Assembly (NCBI GenBank): GCA_031284315.1
Contig: JAITAB010000052.1
Location: 1-41,639 of the forward strand
Length of the DNA: 41,639 nt
From: Campylobacteraceae bacterium
Lineage (GTDB): Bacteria > Campylobacterota > Campylobacteria > Campylobacterales > Campylobacteraceae
Direction: 5' to 3'
The notes below the pieces were generated by a model, which was given only the letters and a program-made list of their open reading frames with translations, did not search any database and was not told the DNA's origin. Positions within the stretch are counted from its first letter, which is position 1; each line of letters starts with the position of its first letter. Below are positions 33,515 to 41,471 of this stretch, one piece after another. A program made the translations under genes and the position numbers.

Positions 33515-33864
33515 TCGGTTTCGCAAAAAATTTGCATTTAAATTTTTGTCGGCATGGGGTTTTAATATTTTTGCAAATTATCACTATTCGGAGTAGTTGA
33601 CAAGACTATTTTTATAACAATATAACATGTAAATTACAAACCCTCGCATGTGTGGAGTTGGCAGCAAGCAATCAGCTTTTTTATTTTTTTATAATTGGCA
33701 AAGAGATTAAAATGGCTGTTTAGGGATAAAATTATTAAAAATGGAGAGCTTTAAATGTCGGTGGGAACGGGGTTTGAAGGGTAGTTGGACAATTTTAATC
33801 TTTGGCGATGATTTAATTTAGACTATTGTTCCTACAATTTTTTATTTGCTTAATTGTGTAATTT
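33515..33864. other. 350-bp intergenic stretch, nothing recognised
   Basis: AT-rich DNA between the convergent yajQ and Sel1-type lipoprotein genes. There is a weak GCAAA-N3-TTTGC stem at 33523-33534 just after yajQ but no convincing terminator, tRNA or open frame longer than a few codons with a ribosome binding site. Confidence 0.5.
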
Positions 33865-34293
33865 TTATCTTGTGTTTTTACGCAAATTAGCTCGCTTTAT
33901 AATTTCTTGTTTTATAGTTGGGAAATCTTTTTTTCCCTCACAACCCTCGAATGACCTTAAGTAGCAAGCCTTATCATTATATCTTTCTATTTGCTTGAAA
34001 GATTTATTAGTGCAATTAATAATGCCGCCATAGCAATAAACCGTCAATGTTGTAGCGTAAGCAACACAACCATCTGCATAATGATGTGCATCGCAGGCAA
34101 ATTGATAATAATGTAATGCCGTATCAATGTTTTGCCTTGCCCCATATTTCCCTTCTTCATATGCCGCGCCTACCGATATACAAAATATGGGGTCGCTGCT
34201 TCTGCACCAATATTCCCAATCTGACAAAAGACCGCTGCTTGTGCTTGCACAACCACATATAAGAATTGGTGCAAATAAAATAATTTTTCTCAC
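33865..34293 (-). CDS. Cys-rich Sel1-repeat-like lipoprotein
   Basis: A 142-residue lipoprotein with signal peptide and lipobox (APILICGCAS, Cys15). The body has Sel1/Hcp-like helices with paired cysteines spaced as in Helicobacter cysteine-rich proteins: DPIFCISVGAAYEEGKYGARQNIDTALHYYQFACDAHHYADGCVAYA is one clear A-x-x-Y-x-x-G-x-G repeat, and a second is degenerate (NDKACYLRSFEGCEG). Disulfides would form in the periplasm, which fits the dsb genes nearby. The gene is short for this family (usually several repeats), so it may be a reduced version. Confidence 0.75.
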   Translation of the reverse strand: MRKIILFAPILICGCASTSSGLLSDWEYWCRSSDPIFCISVGAAYEEGKYGARQNIDTALHYYQFACDAHHYADGCVAYATTLTVYCYGGIINCTNKSFKQIERYNDKACYLRSFEGCEGKKDFPTIKQEIIKRANLRKNTR

Positions 34294-34365
34294 AATAGTA
34301 TAAAATAAGACCTTCCTCTATTTCACCTCAATTGAAATAAACTACCGACTTCAAGTCCTGCGGCG

Positions 34366-35004
34366 TTAATACGCCTTTTTTATCTCGTCTTCTATCAATT
34401 TTACAAGTTCCTTGTAGCCGAATTTCTCAAGCCTTCTGCCGTTTACGAAAAATTCGGGCGTCATGGTTACGCCGAGCGTTTTTGCATCTGCGATATCCTG
34501 AGAAACGCGCGCCAAAATCTCTTCGCTGCTCATGTCTTCAAGCGTTTTGTCCGCATAAAATATAACATCGTTTGCTTTTAGTAAAGAGACGGCTAATTCC
34601 ACGCGCGAAGTATGATTTATCACCCATGTATTTTGATTTGCAAAAAGTATCTCCAAAGCCTTTTCAAACTTTTGTTTTTTGCGCAGAGCCTCCAACAAAA
34701 CAGCTATAGCATCGGAATTTTTATGAAGCGGTGCATATCTGTACACAACTTTGAGTTTGCCATCGTATGTTTTAAGTAAATTTTTCACAATCGGATAAAA
34801 TTGCGCGCATGTCTCGCATGCAGGGTCAAAAAATTCCACCAAAACAACTTTAGCCTCAGCTGCGCCGTACCATGGCGAATAATCTCGCACAAGCGCTTCT
34901 TCCTGTTTTTTGGCAAGCTGCTCGTTTGTTTTACCTTTATACCAATAAGCTGCCGCCCCCATGACAAGAACGGCGATGAGTAGCGCCGCGGATATGATTT
35001 TCAC
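34366..35004 (-). CDS. DsbA-like thioredoxin-fold protein, CETC active site
   Basis: A 212-residue membrane-anchored periplasmic oxidoreductase. An N-terminal helix (SAALLIAVLVMGAAAYWY) anchors it; the thioredoxin domain follows with VVLVEFFDPACETCAQFYPIV (active site Cys-Glu-Thr-Cys near residues 63-66) and the cis-Pro loop GVTMTPEFFVNGRRL near residue 180. The dipeptide ET between the cysteines is unusual for DsbA (PH), so redox potential probably differs. It overlaps the next dsb gene by 4 bp and is the last of the purM-dsb run. Confidence 0.88.
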   Translation of the reverse strand: MKIISAALLIAVLVMGAAAYWYKGKTNEQLAKKQEEALVRDYSPWYGAAEAKVVLVEFFDPACETCAQFYPIVKNLLKTYDGKLKVVYRYAPLHKNSDAIAVLLEALRKKQKFEKALEILFANQNTWVINHTSRVELAVSLLKANDVIFYADKTLEDMSSEEILARVSQDIADAKTLGVTMTPEFFVNGRRLEKFGYKELVKLIEDEIKKAY

Positions 35005-35681
35005 TCTTTGACCTCTTTGAGCAGTTCGTCTTCAATCTCTTTGATAAGCTGGTTTTGTTCCACCTTTTTGCCGTTTACGAAAAATGTCGGCGTAGCATCC
35101 ACTCCAAGCGCGGCGGCATCTTCCCTGTTAAGGCGCAGCATGTCGTCTATTTTGGCTTGATTTTCATCTAAAAAGTTTTTCGCCCCTTCTATATCCGCGC
35201 CAGATTTTTCCATCACACCCCATGCGGCAAAGGCATTTACTTGATTATTGACAAACCAGTTTCTATAATACGCATTAAAAGCCGCCGCCGCCTCTTTATA
35301 TTTGCCCTGTTCTTTCGCCGCTTCCATGAGCGAAAGTATCAAATCCGAACCATTGTGAAACGCCAAAGCGCGGTAAACTACGCGCACTTGAGAGTTGTAC
35401 AATTCTGGAAGCCTTGCAACGGCTGGAGCTTTCGCAACGCATGCCGGACATGCAGGGTCAAAAAATTCCACAACGGTAACTTTTGCATTTTTACTGCCAG
35501 CTATATAGGCATTTTCGCGTATCAGCAATTTCTCTAACTGCGCTTTTTCGCTTTGAGATTTGTCTGAACCTGAATTTTTGTAACCATACACCGCGCCCGC
35601 TGTAAACAGTATCAGCACAGTAAACAGTGAAAGCAATATAATCAATTTCGCGTTAATTTCGCCGCCTTTTTTAGAACTCAT
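35001..35681 (-). CDS. DsbA-like thioredoxin-fold protein, CPAC active site
   Basis: A 226-residue paralogue of the downstream protein, with an N-terminal anchor helix (AKLIILLSLFTVLILFTAGAVYGY), the active site VVEFFDPACPACVAKAPAV (Cys-Pro-Ala-Cys) and a cis-Pro loop GVDATPTFFVNGKKV. It presumably introduces or shuffles disulfide bonds in periplasmic proteins together with DsbB. Starts and stops overlap both neighbours by 4 bp, so the three dsb genes are one translational unit. Confidence 0.88.
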   Translation of the reverse strand: MSSKKGGEINAKLIILLSLFTVLILFTAGAVYGYKNSGSDKSQSEKAQLEKLLIRENAYIAGSKNAKVTVVEFFDPACPACVAKAPAVARLPELYNSQVRVVYRALAFHNGSDLILSLMEAAKEQGKYKEAAAAFNAYYRNWFVNNQVNAFAAWGVMEKSGADIEGAKNFLDENQAKIDDMLRLNREDAAALGVDATPTFFVNGKKVEQNQLIKEIEDELLKEVKE

Positions 35682-36103
35682 TTTCTATCCTTTTTGTAAA
35701 AAATTATCAGACTGACGCCTATCAGCGTAAATGCCAATAAAGAGAGCATCGGTATATCAAAAAACCCAAACCAGTTTAAATATTTCGTTGAACACGGCAC
35801 GCCCAGCATGCACGGCGCAAGCTCTTCGGTAATAATATCGAGCGTTAAAAGCGTATGATAAAATGCCCAGCCAAACCCGACAACAACAAGCGGCGCGGCG
35901 TAAAGAACGGCGTTTTTATCATATTTTAAAAGCCCTGTTAAAAATATAACGACCAAAGGATACATACAAATCCGCTGATACCAGCACATCGTGCATGGAG
36001 GAAAGCCCATGATTTGGCTGAAAAACAAACTTCCCAATGTTGCAATAAGGGCGGTAACCCATGCAAAAAACATTATAAACCAAAGCGTTTTATTTTCTCT
36101 CAT
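35678..36103 (-). CDS. dsbB: disulfide bond formation protein DsbB
   Basis: A four-helix inner-membrane protein of 141 residues that reoxidises DsbA and passes electrons to quinone. The first periplasmic loop has the CTMC motif (GFPPCTMCWYQRICMYPLVV), and the second holds the other cysteine pair (LAPCMLGVPCSTKYLNWFG). Length is slightly short but complete. It lies 37 bp after the exported protein gene and overlaps the downstream thioredoxin gene by 4 bp. Confidence 0.93.
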   Translation of the reverse strand: MRENKTLWFIMFFAWVTALIATLGSLFFSQIMGFPPCTMCWYQRICMYPLVVIFLTGLLKYDKNAVLYAAPLVVVGFGWAFYHTLLTLDIITEELAPCMLGVPCSTKYLNWFGFFDIPMLSLLAFTLIGVSLIIFYKKDRK

Positions 36104-36140
36104 GAAGCTCCATTATCTCAATTTTATACACAATTTATCT

Positions 36141-36524
36141 CTACTGTCTCTCTTTTTTGCTCATTATTTCACTCATCATGTCAGTCCAATCGCCGATACT
36201 CAAATCTCTTACGCCGCCGCCAATTTCTATATTATTGCCGCTCAGTTTTATATTAAACATGAAAGCAGGATCTTTAATATCCATCAGCGTAGGGTTGTGG
36301 TTAGACTCCAAAAGACCAATTCCCGTGAAGTGAAACGCCCCCATTTTGAAACTCGTAAGACTTTCATTATTCTGTTCCAATTTCGGATAATTTCTAAAAA
36401 AGACACCCTGCTGGTCAATAACTCCCAAGCTTAAATTATCCGCATAAAGCGCTTTTGTCAAATTATCCGAACCATTATCGGCGGCAAAAGCAAACACAAA
36501 CATACACAATAAAAAAACTCTCAT
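36141..36524 (-). CDS. small exported protein of unknown function
   Basis: A 127-residue protein with a short signal peptide (MRVFLLCMFVFAFAADN, cleavage about residue 15). The mature part is mostly beta with Gly, Asn and Asp turns (NIKLSGNNIEIGGGVRDLSIGDWTDMM) and ends in a charged helix. There are no cysteines in the mature part. It sits between purM (3 bp upstream) and dsbB, so it is cotranscribed with them. No family is recognised. Confidence 0.65.
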   Translation of the reverse strand: MRVFLLCMFVFAFAADNGSDNLTKALYADNLSLGVIDQQGVFFRNYPKLEQNNESLTSFKMGAFHFTGIGLLESNHNPTLMDIKDPAFMFNIKLSGNNIEIGGGVRDLSIGDWTDMMSEIMSKKERQ

Positions 36525-36527
36525 GCC

Positions 36528-37526
36528 TTAAATCATCAGTACTTTATGCTCGCCGCCCGATATTTCACCTATAATATACCCGTCAGTTTGGGCAAGCGCC
36601 GTGTCCACATTCAAAGGATTTACCACCAAAACCATGCCAACACCCATGTTAAATGTACGGTACATCTCCTCTTCGTTTACATATTTTCTCAAAAATTCAA
36701 ACACAGGCAAAGTCTTTATATTGTTTTTGTAAACTCTTGCCTGCATGCCCGAAGGCAGTACGCGCGGCAGATTTTCCACGATGCCCCCGCCCGTTATATG
36801 CGCAAGAGCATTAATATACGGCTTTAAAAGTTTAAATGTTTTTACGTATATGCGGGTAGGTTCTAAAAGTGTTTCTATAAGGGTTTTTTCGCCAAAATTT
36901 TCATCAAATTTCATTTTTAATTTATCAAAAAACACTTTACGCACCAAAGAGTAGCCGTTAGAATGAATGCCTGAACTTGGAAGCGCGATAAGAACGTCGC
37001 CTGTTTTTATCTTTGCGGTTCTGTCTATCTCTTCTTTTTCGGCTACGCCGACAGCAAAGCCCGCCAAATCAAAATCATCTCCATGATACATACCCGGCAT
37101 TTCAGCAGTTTCGCCGCCTACAAGGGCTGTTTCAGCCTGTACACAACCTTGCGCAATGCCTTTCACAATTTCCAACGACGCGCCAATTTCCAACTTTCCC
37201 GTTGCATAATAATCCAAAAAGACCATTGGCGTTGCGAAATTGCATATCAAATCATTTACACACATAGCCACAAGATCTATACCGACAGTATCAAGTTTTT
37301 TTGATTCTATCGCAAGCCTTAACTTCGTTCCTACGCCATCCGTTGTGCTTAATATGACGGGTTTTTTATATCCGTCAGGCAATTCGTACGCGCCCGTAAA
37401 CGAACCTATGCCGCCTATGACATTTTTGTTAAATGTGGATTTGACTATCGGCTTTATATTTTCTACGAATTTGTTGCCGGCGTCTATATCTACGCCCGCT
37501 TCTTTGTAACTAATCATTTCATTCAT
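36528..37526 (-). CDS. purM: phosphoribosylformylglycinamidine cyclo-ligase (AIR synthetase)
   Basis: PurM makes aminoimidazole ribotide in step five of purine synthesis. The 332-residue protein has the ISYKEAGVDIDAGN opening, the IGGIGSFTGAYELP loop, STTDGVGTKLRLA, the LVGGETAEMPGMY segment near residue 135 and ALAHITGGGIVENLPRVLP near residue 240. All are characteristic. The ATG at 37526 has GAGGA 6-7 bp upstream. It is divergent from coaE over an 85-bp AT-rich region and heads the minus-strand run that includes the dsb genes. Confidence 0.96.
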   Translation of the reverse strand: MNEMISYKEAGVDIDAGNKFVENIKPIVKSTFNKNVIGGIGSFTGAYELPDGYKKPVILSTTDGVGTKLRLAIESKKLDTVGIDLVAMCVNDLICNFATPMVFLDYYATGKLEIGASLEIVKGIAQGCVQAETALVGGETAEMPGMYHGDDFDLAGFAVGVAEKEEIDRTAKIKTGDVLIALPSSGIHSNGYSLVRKVFFDKLKMKFDENFGEKTLIETLLEPTRIYVKTFKLLKPYINALAHITGGGIVENLPRVLPSGMQARVYKNNIKTLPVFEFLRKYVNEEEMYRTFNMGVGMVLVVNPLNVDTALAQTDGYIIGEISGGEHKVLMI

Positions 37527-37611
37527 AATTTTTCCTCAAAAGTGTAGCGATTTTAGCGAAAAAATGATAAAATCCGTATAAATTTTTTTAAAAAGGGCGC
37601 GGCATAAAATC

Positions 37612-38211
37612 ATGAAATATATCGTACTGACAGGCGGTATAGCAAGCGGCAAAAGCAGTGTCGGCAAAACAGTTCTTGAAAATGGTTTTGGTATAGTGGA
37701 CGCCGATAAAATCGCGCACGAAATATTAAATAAAAAAGCCGATAAAATCGCGCAAGTTTTTGGCGGTAAATATGTAGAAAAGGGCAAAGTCAAAAGAAAA
37801 GAGTTGGGCGCACTGGTTTTCGGCGACAAAAATAAGATGAAAGTTTTGGAGCGGATTTTGCATGATGAAATATATAAGGGGATAGAGACGGAGGCTGCGC
37901 ATTTAGAAAAGCAAAAAAAGCCTTTTATCGTGGATATTCCTCTTTTTTTTGAAAAAAGCGGAGTTTATGAAAGCGCATTTACGGCTGTCGTTTATGCGCC
38001 AAAAGCCGAACAGATAAAAAGGCTCATGCAAAGAGACGGATTAACAAAAGAAAGCGCCCAAGCAAGGGTCGCCGCACAGATGGACATTGAGCAAAAAAAG
38101 ATAATGGCGGATATCGTCATAGATAACTCCAAAGATTTGGCGCACCTTAAAGAAGAGGCTGAAAAATTTGTAAAAATTTTAAAGGAACGGTATGCAAATA
38201 AGCAAATATAG
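37612..38211 (+). CDS. coaE: dephospho-CoA kinase
   Basis: CoaE performs the last step of coenzyme A synthesis. The 199-residue protein has the P-loop TGGIASGKSSV (residues 6-16), VDADKIAHEIL near residue 30, the DIPLFFEKS lid segment near residue 106 and RLMQRDGLTKESAQARVAAQM near residue 138. It overlaps dapF by 20 bp, so the two are cotranscribed. Confidence 0.95.
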   Translation: MKYIVLTGGIASGKSSVGKTVLENGFGIVDADKIAHEILNKKADKIAQVFGGKYVEKGKVKRKELGALVFGDKNKMKVLERILHDEIYKGIETEAAHLEKQKKPFIVDIPLFFEKSGVYESAFTAVVYAPKAEQIKRLMQRDGLTKESAQARVAAQMDIEQKKIMADIVIDNSKDLAHLKEEAEKFVKILKERYANKQI

Positions 38212-38965
38212 CGCGAATGGAAATGATTTTATAATATTCGCCGCCGATAAAAAAATGGAGCGTTCAAAATTGGCGTGCGCGCTTTGCGACAGACATGAAG
38301 GCGTAGGCGCGGACGGATTGATAGTATTGCTGCCGAATAGCGAATATGATTTTGAATGGCAGTTTTACAATAGCGATGGAAGTACGGCTTCCATGTGCGG
38401 CAACGGTTCAAGAGCATGCGCCCACTACGCATTTGTCAATAATATTGCGCCGAAAAATATGCGCTTTTTGACGGGTGCGGGCGTCATAAGCGCAACGGTT
38501 GAAGAAGACATAGCGGAAGTAGAATTAACAAAACCCAAAAAAATTTCAGAACCGTTTGAAAAACTCGGCTTTACATGGCACGCATACGATACTGGAGTGC
38601 CGCATTTGGTAACAGTTGTTAATGATTGCAACATGTTTAATTTGGACATTTCGCAAAAAATGCGCTATAATTACAATGCAAATATAAATTTTATGACAAT
38701 TAAAAACAGTAACGAACTGTTTGTGCGCACTTATGAACGCGGCGTAGAAGATGAAACTCTCGCCTGCGGAACGGGCATGGCGGCGGCTTTTTTCACAGCT
38801 TTTAACATGGGTCTTTCGGCTCGTAAAACTACTGTGATACCAAAGAGCAAAGAGCCTCTTTTTTTGCGCATGAAGGGAGAAAAAATACTGTTTAAAGGCA
38901 GAGTGAAATTTATATTTACAGCAAATCTTAATTTTAATGAGGAAACGAATGAAATTTGCAGCTAA
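38192..38965 (+). CDS. dapF: diaminopimelate epimerase
   Basis: DapF converts LL- to meso-diaminopimelate for lysine and peptidoglycan. The 257-residue protein carries both active-site cysteines: Cys69 in SMCGNGSRACAHYA and a second in ETLACGTGMAAAF near residue 190, with the opening SKYSANGNDFIIF. The start is an ATG inside the coaE 3' end with a weak AAAGGA site; the end overlaps the Bax-like gene by 17 bp. Confidence 0.95.
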   Translation: MQISKYSANGNDFIIFAADKKMERSKLACALCDRHEGVGADGLIVLLPNSEYDFEWQFYNSDGSTASMCGNGSRACAHYAFVNNIAPKNMRFLTGAGVISATVEEDIAEVELTKPKKISEPFEKLGFTWHAYDTGVPHLVTVVNDCNMFNLDISQKMRYNYNANINFMTIKNSNELFVRTYERGVEDETLACGTGMAAAFFTAFNMGLSARKTTVIPKSKEPLFLRMKGEKILFKGRVKFIFTANLNFNEETNEICS

Positions 38966-39665
38966 ATTATTATTGTTATGCGTTTTTAGCTTCACGATGC
39001 TTGGCGCAGAAACATTCACGGAAGACTTTTTTAATATCAAAAACAGCGTGTCTCAAAAAAAAGAGTTTATAAAGCGCATGCTGCCTCTTATTAAAAAAGC
39101 TAACGAAAATATTGCTTTGGAGCGCAAAATTATTGACGATTTTTTTGAGGCTTTTCAAAACAGCGAAGATTTAAACTCCATTGACAACAAGACGATGGAA
39201 ACCGTTCAATCTTTAGCAAAGAAATATAATATAAGTTCTATCCATGACGCCAAAGCGTTCAAGTCAAAGGTTGCGCCTGTGCCGATATCATTGGCTTTAA
39301 CGCAAGCGGCTGTAGAAACGGGCTGGGGCAAAAGCAGATTTTTCAAAGATGCCAAAAACGCATTCGGGCAGTGGACATATAGCGCGACAAATGGTCTTGT
39401 ACCCGCAGACAGAGAAGAAGGCAAAACGCATAAAATCAGAGTTTTTAACTCTATACAGGAGTCTGTAAATTCATACATGCTCAATCTTAACCGCAATGAT
39501 GCCTATTCTGATTTTAGAAATCTGCGTTTTTTGCTTGGAGACGAATTTGACGGGCTTGCCGCAAGTTCAAAAATGCTTAATTACTCGCAAAGGCGCGAGC
39601 AGTATGTCGGACTGTTGCGCAGTATAATAATAAACAATGAGCTTATAAAATACGATTCTTTATAA
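38949..39665 (+). CDS. Bax-like glucosaminidase (GH73-type), exported
   Basis: A 238-residue exported peptidoglycan hydrolase. A signal peptide (FAAKLLLLCVFSFTMLGAE, about residues 4-20) is followed by a helical region, then the catalytic domain: PISLALTQAAVETGWGKSRFFKDAKNAFGQW contains the catalytic Glu in AAVETGWG, and the NSIQESVNSYMLNLNRNDAYSDFRNLR segment is typical of E. coli Bax and GH73 relatives. It should cleave glycan strands in the periplasm. The ATG at 38949 has AGGA 5 bp upstream and is preferred over the ATG at 38937. It follows dapF with overlap, a cell-wall context. Confidence 0.87.
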   Translation: MKFAAKLLLLCVFSFTMLGAETFTEDFFNIKNSVSQKKEFIKRMLPLIKKANENIALERKIIDDFFEAFQNSEDLNSIDNKTMETVQSLAKKYNISSIHDAKAFKSKVAPVPISLALTQAAVETGWGKSRFFKDAKNAFGQWTYSATNGLVPADREEGKTHKIRVFNSIQESVNSYMLNLNRNDAYSDFRNLRFLLGDEFDGLAASSKMLNYSQRREQYVGLLRSIIINNELIKYDSL

Positions 39666-39722
39666 ATATTTAATCTTATTTTATGTATTATTTGTGTATA
39701 AACTGCCGAAAAAGGGTTGGCG

Positions 39723-40085
39723 ATGCAAAAAGATTTAAGCTACTATATGGACTTGGATTATGAAATAGTCATAAAAAGAACAAAAAAAGATGATAAAAAT
39801 AATTGGGTCGCGTATTATAAGGATTTCAAAGTTGTAAGCTCGGAGGGCGAAAGCGCGAGCGAAGCGATATATAGCGTAAGAGAAGCTTTTGTGGAGTATG
39901 TCAAATCCGCGATTGAAAAAAAACAGCATATCGCGGAACCAAACGAACATGAAAGAGCTGTGCGAATAAATATCTCTGTAAACGCCGCCGCTCTTAAAAA
40001 AATAGACGCTTACATCGCGCCGCTTCATATCAGCCGCTCGGCATTTTTGCAAAAGAGCGCGTTGGAAGAGATAGAACGCAACTGA
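39723..40085 (+). CDS. HicB-like antitoxin, without adjacent HicA
   Basis: A 120-residue protein with the HicB layout: an N-terminal partial RNase H-like fold (LDYEIVIKRTKKDDKNNWVAYYKDFKVVSSEGESASEAIYSVREAFVEYV) and a C-terminal ribbon-helix-helix (RINISVNAAALKKIDAYIAPLHISRSAFLQKSALEEI). The ATG at 39723 has AAAGGG 6 bp upstream; a TTG at 39717 is less likely. HicB normally follows or precedes a ~60-residue HicA toxin, but there is no such frame in the 57 bp before or 59 bp after. It could be an orphan regulator. Confidence 0.8.
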   Translation: MQKDLSYYMDLDYEIVIKRTKKDDKNNWVAYYKDFKVVSSEGESASEAIYSVREAFVEYVKSAIEKKQHIAEPNEHERAVRINISVNAAALKKIDAYIAPLHISRSAFLQKSALEEIERN

Positions 40086-40144
40086 TAGATAGCCCGCGCC
40101 GTCCATCTGTCTGCAATTTTACGGCAAAACAAGGGAGCAATTAA

Positions 40145-40849
40145 ATGGAAAATTTCAAAAATCAACTTAAAGCGTTATTGTTAGGCGGTCAGCATGCCGC
40201 AATGAAAAAATTAAAAAACGATTTTGCAGGACATGAAACACTAAAAACCGATAAATCGCTTATCATATTCACAGGCAAAGGCGCGAAGCCCATGCTCTGC
40301 GTGCATCTGGATACGATAAACGAACATAGAGATATGTTCTTGTCGGCGGAAGATATTGAAGAGCGGGGCGATAAACTCTCTTTGTCGTCTGATACGGCGG
40401 CTTGTCTTGGCGGCGATGACAGATGCGGATTGACAATCGCGCTTAATTTAATAGAGACCAAAAAATACCATTTTGGATTTTTTTTGGACGAAGAGATAGG
40501 CAGGATTGGCAGTCAAGAGTGCGATTTGTCAAGCGCGATAGAGAGAATTACCTGCTTCATCGGTCTTGACAGGAAAAATTCAACGCTGGGCAAGCCTGAA
40601 TTTGCTTCGTATAATTACGACAACGATAAATTAGCAGAAAAACTCTCTGTCTATTGGAAAAATTTAGAAAGCGGTTCATCTACGGACTGCAAGATATTAG
40701 CCGAAAAATACGGCTTGGCTTGCTATAATTTATCGGTCGGCTATAGATATGAACACTCAAGAGACGAATATATTTATGTGCCTGATACATTTTATACCTA
40801 TCTAAAATTAAAAGACATGGAGTGGGACGAGACTGTGTATTTTTGCTGA
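40145..40849 (+). CDS. M20/M28/M42-like zinc metallopeptidase-like protein
   Basis: A 234-residue protein with the ligand pattern of co-catalytic zinc aminopeptidases: His54-x-Asp56 in CVHLDTIN, Asp91/Asp92 in LGGDDRCGLTIAL, Glu116-Glu117 in FFLDEEIGRIGSQ, Asp142 in IGLDRKN and His204 in RYEHSRDEYI. All metal ligands and the general-base Glu appear present. It is shorter than most family members (300-400 residues) and has no dimerisation insert or signal peptide, so it is a compact cytoplasmic form. Substrate unknown. AGGGAGC lies just upstream of the ATG. Confidence 0.75.
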   Translation: MENFKNQLKALLLGGQHAAMKKLKNDFAGHETLKTDKSLIIFTGKGAKPMLCVHLDTINEHRDMFLSAEDIEERGDKLSLSSDTAACLGGDDRCGLTIALNLIETKKYHFGFFLDEEIGRIGSQECDLSSAIERITCFIGLDRKNSTLGKPEFASYNYDNDKLAEKLSVYWKNLESGSSTDCKILAEKYGLACYNLSVGYRYEHSRDEYIYVPDTFYTYLKLKDMEWDETVYFC

Positions 40850-41119
40850 AATTTATACAGGCTTGGAGCGGGAGAGATAAAATAAAAAAGCTTTTTAGGT
40901 GAATTTTTGAATGCATAAAGGCATTTTTTGAATTTACGCTTTTTTCAATTTTAGCGTATTTGTGCGCGATTGCGACGAGTATTATTGGTTTTTTTGTTTA
41001 GTTCTATCTCATAGTTTTTGATATTTAAATGATTTGCACATGCCGTATGAATTATTTTTTGAAATTAATTCCAAGTGTTTTTTAAATAAATCAGCATTTG
41101 ACATTATATCAATGCGACA

Positions 41120-41220
41120 AACGGATTGCCGCATTTTTACCCCAAAAGCATTTGCTTTCGGAGACCTACGATCCACAATATGCGTTTCCTGCGGAAACTT
41201 GCCGTTCGGTCGCGGGAATG
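41120..41220 (-). repeat. ~100-bp composite repeat element, copy B (reverse orientation)
   Basis: Read on the minus strand this region follows copy A (4755-4853) in order: CATTCCCGCGA, GAACG-CAAG, CGCATAT-GTG, a CCGAAAGC/GCTTTTGGGG hairpin, then GCGGCAATCC. It is clearly diverged (hairpin arms no longer perfect), about 36 kb from copy A and inverted. Confidence 0.5.
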
Positions 41221-41285
41221 GCGGGAATGACAGAAAAGGAAATTGAATCCAAATCCAACCCTCCCCGTAGTTCATGTCTCTTTAT

Positions 41286-41314
41286 GTCATTCCCGCGCAG
41301 GCGGGAATCCAAAA
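41286..41314 (+). repeat. GTCATTCCCG-type palindromic repeat
   Basis: GTCATTCCCGCGCAGGCGGG followed by AATCCAAAA, the same family as 4723-4750, with a GCGCAG centre. Confidence 0.8.
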
Positions 41315-41324
41315 CAACACCTCC

Positions 41325-41352
41325 GTCATTCCCGTTTTCACGGGAATGACGG
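41325..41352 (+). repeat. fully palindromic GTCATTCCCG repeat
   Basis: GTCATTCCCGTTTTCACGGG followed by AATGACGG: both ends carry the GTCATT/AATGAC edge, making a nearly perfect palindrome, unlike the asymmetric units that end in AATCC. Confidence 0.8.
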
Positions 41353-41419
41353 AAAGGATAAAGAAATGGCGGAAAAAGTTTTGGATTTCACGCTAATTTT
41401 TGTGATATTAAACGCATAT

Positions 41420-41447
41420 TTCACATGCAGCTTTATTTGCATGTGAA
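41420..41447 (-). terminator. hairpin downstream of thiG, possible terminator
   Basis: Perfect 10-bp arms TTCACATGCA (41420-41429) and TGCATGTGAA (41438-41447) with an 8-nt loop lie 24 bp after the thiG stop codon. There is no strong T run after the stem on the minus strand, so termination is uncertain. Confidence 0.4.
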
Positions 41448-41471
41448 AAATTGCACCGAAAATACCAAAAC

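Larger units (their letters stand above)
40850..41471. other. gene-free region with repeats before thiG
   Basis: About 620 bp without a credible gene. The first 250 bp are AT-rich with a weak hairpin, AATGC (40910-40914)/GCATT (40921-40925) followed by TTTT, that could end the metallopeptidase transcript. The rest holds the second composite element and palindromic repeats, then a hairpin near thiG. Short open frames across the repeats are not genes. Confidence 0.7.

Noticed and set aside
33753-33783. Short frame ATGTCGGTGGGAACGGGG... with an upstream GGAGAG
   Set aside because: It is only nine codons before a stop and nothing supports translation.
41098-41349. Plus-strand open frames across 41034-41446
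   Set aside because: They cross the repeat element and palindromes (SFPRRRESKTT is a typical repeat translation), lack ribosome binding sites and have no family resemblance.
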